From Candidatus Tayloriibacteriota bacterium (GTDB lineage: Bacteria > Patescibacteriota > Minisyncoccia > Phycocordibacterales > PALSA-1337): DNA of 6,567 bases. This document shows positions 5,769-6,567 of this stretch, piece by piece. The notes beneath the pieces were generated by a model. The model had not been told where the DNA came from. It searched no databases and saw only the letters and a program-made list of their open reading frames with translations. Within the stretch, counting starts at the first letter, position 1; each line of letters starts with the position of its first letter. The translations under genes and the position numbers were made by a program. The stretch is taken from the NCBI GenBank assembly GCA_026395095.1, contig JAPLZI010000062.1, forward strand, positions 1,169 through 7,735, in the 5' to 3' direction.

Positions 5769-5783
5769 CTCGTTTTGCCTGTC

Positions 5784-6567
5784 TTATTTAATCGGTTTTC
5801 CGATAAAATCAGCACCAAAATACTTCACGAGAGCCTCGGGAATCTTGATCGTGCCATCGGCCTGTTGGAAATTCTCGACTAGAGAAACTAGAATGCGCGG
5901 CGTGGGGATCGCTGTTGCGTTCAATGAATGGCAATAATTCAGCTTACCGGTTGTTGCATCCTTGTAGCGGATATTCAACCGTCTGCACTGGAAATCATGG
6001 AAATATGACGCCGAACCGATCTCCCTATATTTATTCTCCTTTGGCACCCATAGCTCTATATCATATTTTTTGACCTGACCGATACCCAGATCACCACCGC
6101 AGTTAATAACAGTGTGATATGGAATTCCTAGTGTCTCGATAAATTCTTCCGTATTCCTGTTTAGCTCCTCATGGAATTTTACTGATGTTTCGTGATTTGC
6201 TTCACATAGGATCACCTGCTCAAATTTTTGAAACTCATGGACGCGAATGAGACCTTTTACATCTTTACCATGGGCACCAACCTCACGACGATAACTAGGT
6301 GAGAAACCTAGATAACGTTTCGGTAATTCATTCGCATCGAAAACTTCCTCGCTGTGCATAGCCATAAGCGGTACTTCAGCTGTTCCAGCGAGAACGTCAC
6401 CGTCCTGAATAGTATAAAAATCATTTGGGTCGCCAGGAAGATAGCCCGTGCCGTACAAAAATATCTTTTTTACTATTATCGGAGGTATGACAGGCGTAAA
6501 GTCTTTTTTAGAAAAGAAATCCAACGCATGATTCCATATTGCAAAACAAAGTCGCGCGCCATCACCG
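5784..6567 (-). CDS. serS: Seryl-tRNA synthetase, catalytic domain (5' partial)
   Basis: Class II aminoacyl-tRNA synthetase that charges tRNA-Ser (and tRNA-Sec) with serine. The frame is open to the right edge, so the first 260 codons visible are the C-terminal catalytic domain; the N-terminal tRNA-binding coiled coil lies outside. Numbering from the edge, motif 1 ends in FTPVIPP (23-29), the TAEVP serine-site loop is at 62-66, motif 2 is YRREVGAHGKDVKG with the HEFQKFEQ block (92-117), and IGSASYFHDFQCRRLNIRY (183-201) is the adenylate-binding region. Motif 3 is LNATAIPTPR (215-224) with its invariant Arg, followed by the VEN signature. The SASYFHDFQ wording, in place of SCSNFxDFQ, is the version I associate with Patescibacteria and some other lineages. 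The TAA at 5784 is followed after 42 bases by the ftsQ-like gene on the same strand. An in-frame TTG at 6524 lies mid-domain and is not the start. Confidence 0.96.
   Translation of the reverse strand, partial: GDGARLCFAIWNHALDFFSKKDFTPVIPPIIVKKIFLYGTGYLPGDPNDFYTIQDGDVLAGTAEVPLMAMHSEEVFDANELPKRYLGFSPSYRREVGAHGKDVKGLIRVHEFQKFEQVILCEANHETSVKFHEELNRNTEEFIETLGIPYHTVINCGGDLGIGQVKKYDIELWVPKENKYREIGSASYFHDFQCRRLNIRYKDATTGKLNYCHSLNATAIPTPRILVSLVENFQQADGTIKIPEALVKYFGADFIGKPIK

Overview
The window looks like a piece of a Candidate Phyla Radiation (Patescibacteria) genome, most likely the Parcubacteria side. This rests on three things: the protein flavour (a SerRS with the 'SASYFHDFQ' type active-site block, a short gamma-only DnaX, membrane-anchored penicillin-binding-fold enzymes with degenerate third motifs); the near absence of Shine-Dalgarno sequences; and the mix of cell-division, translation and replication genes packed on one strand. 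I recognised these from memory, without a search. The genetic code appears standard. No conserved gene carries an internal UGA, and UGA ends the ftsQ-like gene, which argues against the UGA=Gly lineages.

Every supported gene is on the minus strand, so transcription runs from high to low coordinates. From 6567 down: serS (seryl-tRNA synthetase, 5' end outside the window); an FtsQ/DivIB-like POTRA membrane protein; a membrane-anchored D-Ala-D-Ala carboxypeptidase-like protein joined to it by an ATGA stop/start overlap; a DusB/NifR3-type tRNA-dihydrouridine synthase whose 5' end is disrupted; and a 340-residue DNA polymerase III gamma subunit. Gaps between these are 42 bases or less, so they form a plausible operon of translation, envelope and replication housekeeping functions.

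Below dnaX the character changes. A 228-codon HTH + LAGLIDADG-like gene has its own TATAAT box 7 bases before a GTG start, so its mRNA is possibly leaderless. Its last four sense codons and stop codon lie inside a downstream tRNA-Gln(UUG) gene. After the tRNA comes a 228-base AT-rich spacer, then a class A beta-lactamase-fold serine hydrolase. That gene starts at 930 behind an extended -10 promoter and runs open off the left edge.

The points most worth checking are the frame-breaking deletion in dus, the HTH/LAGLIDADG gene that ends inside a tRNA, the loss of the zinc module in DnaX, and two penicillin-binding-fold proteins whose KTG motif has become KNG or KFG. I saw no CRISPR array, insertion sequence or recognisable defence operon.
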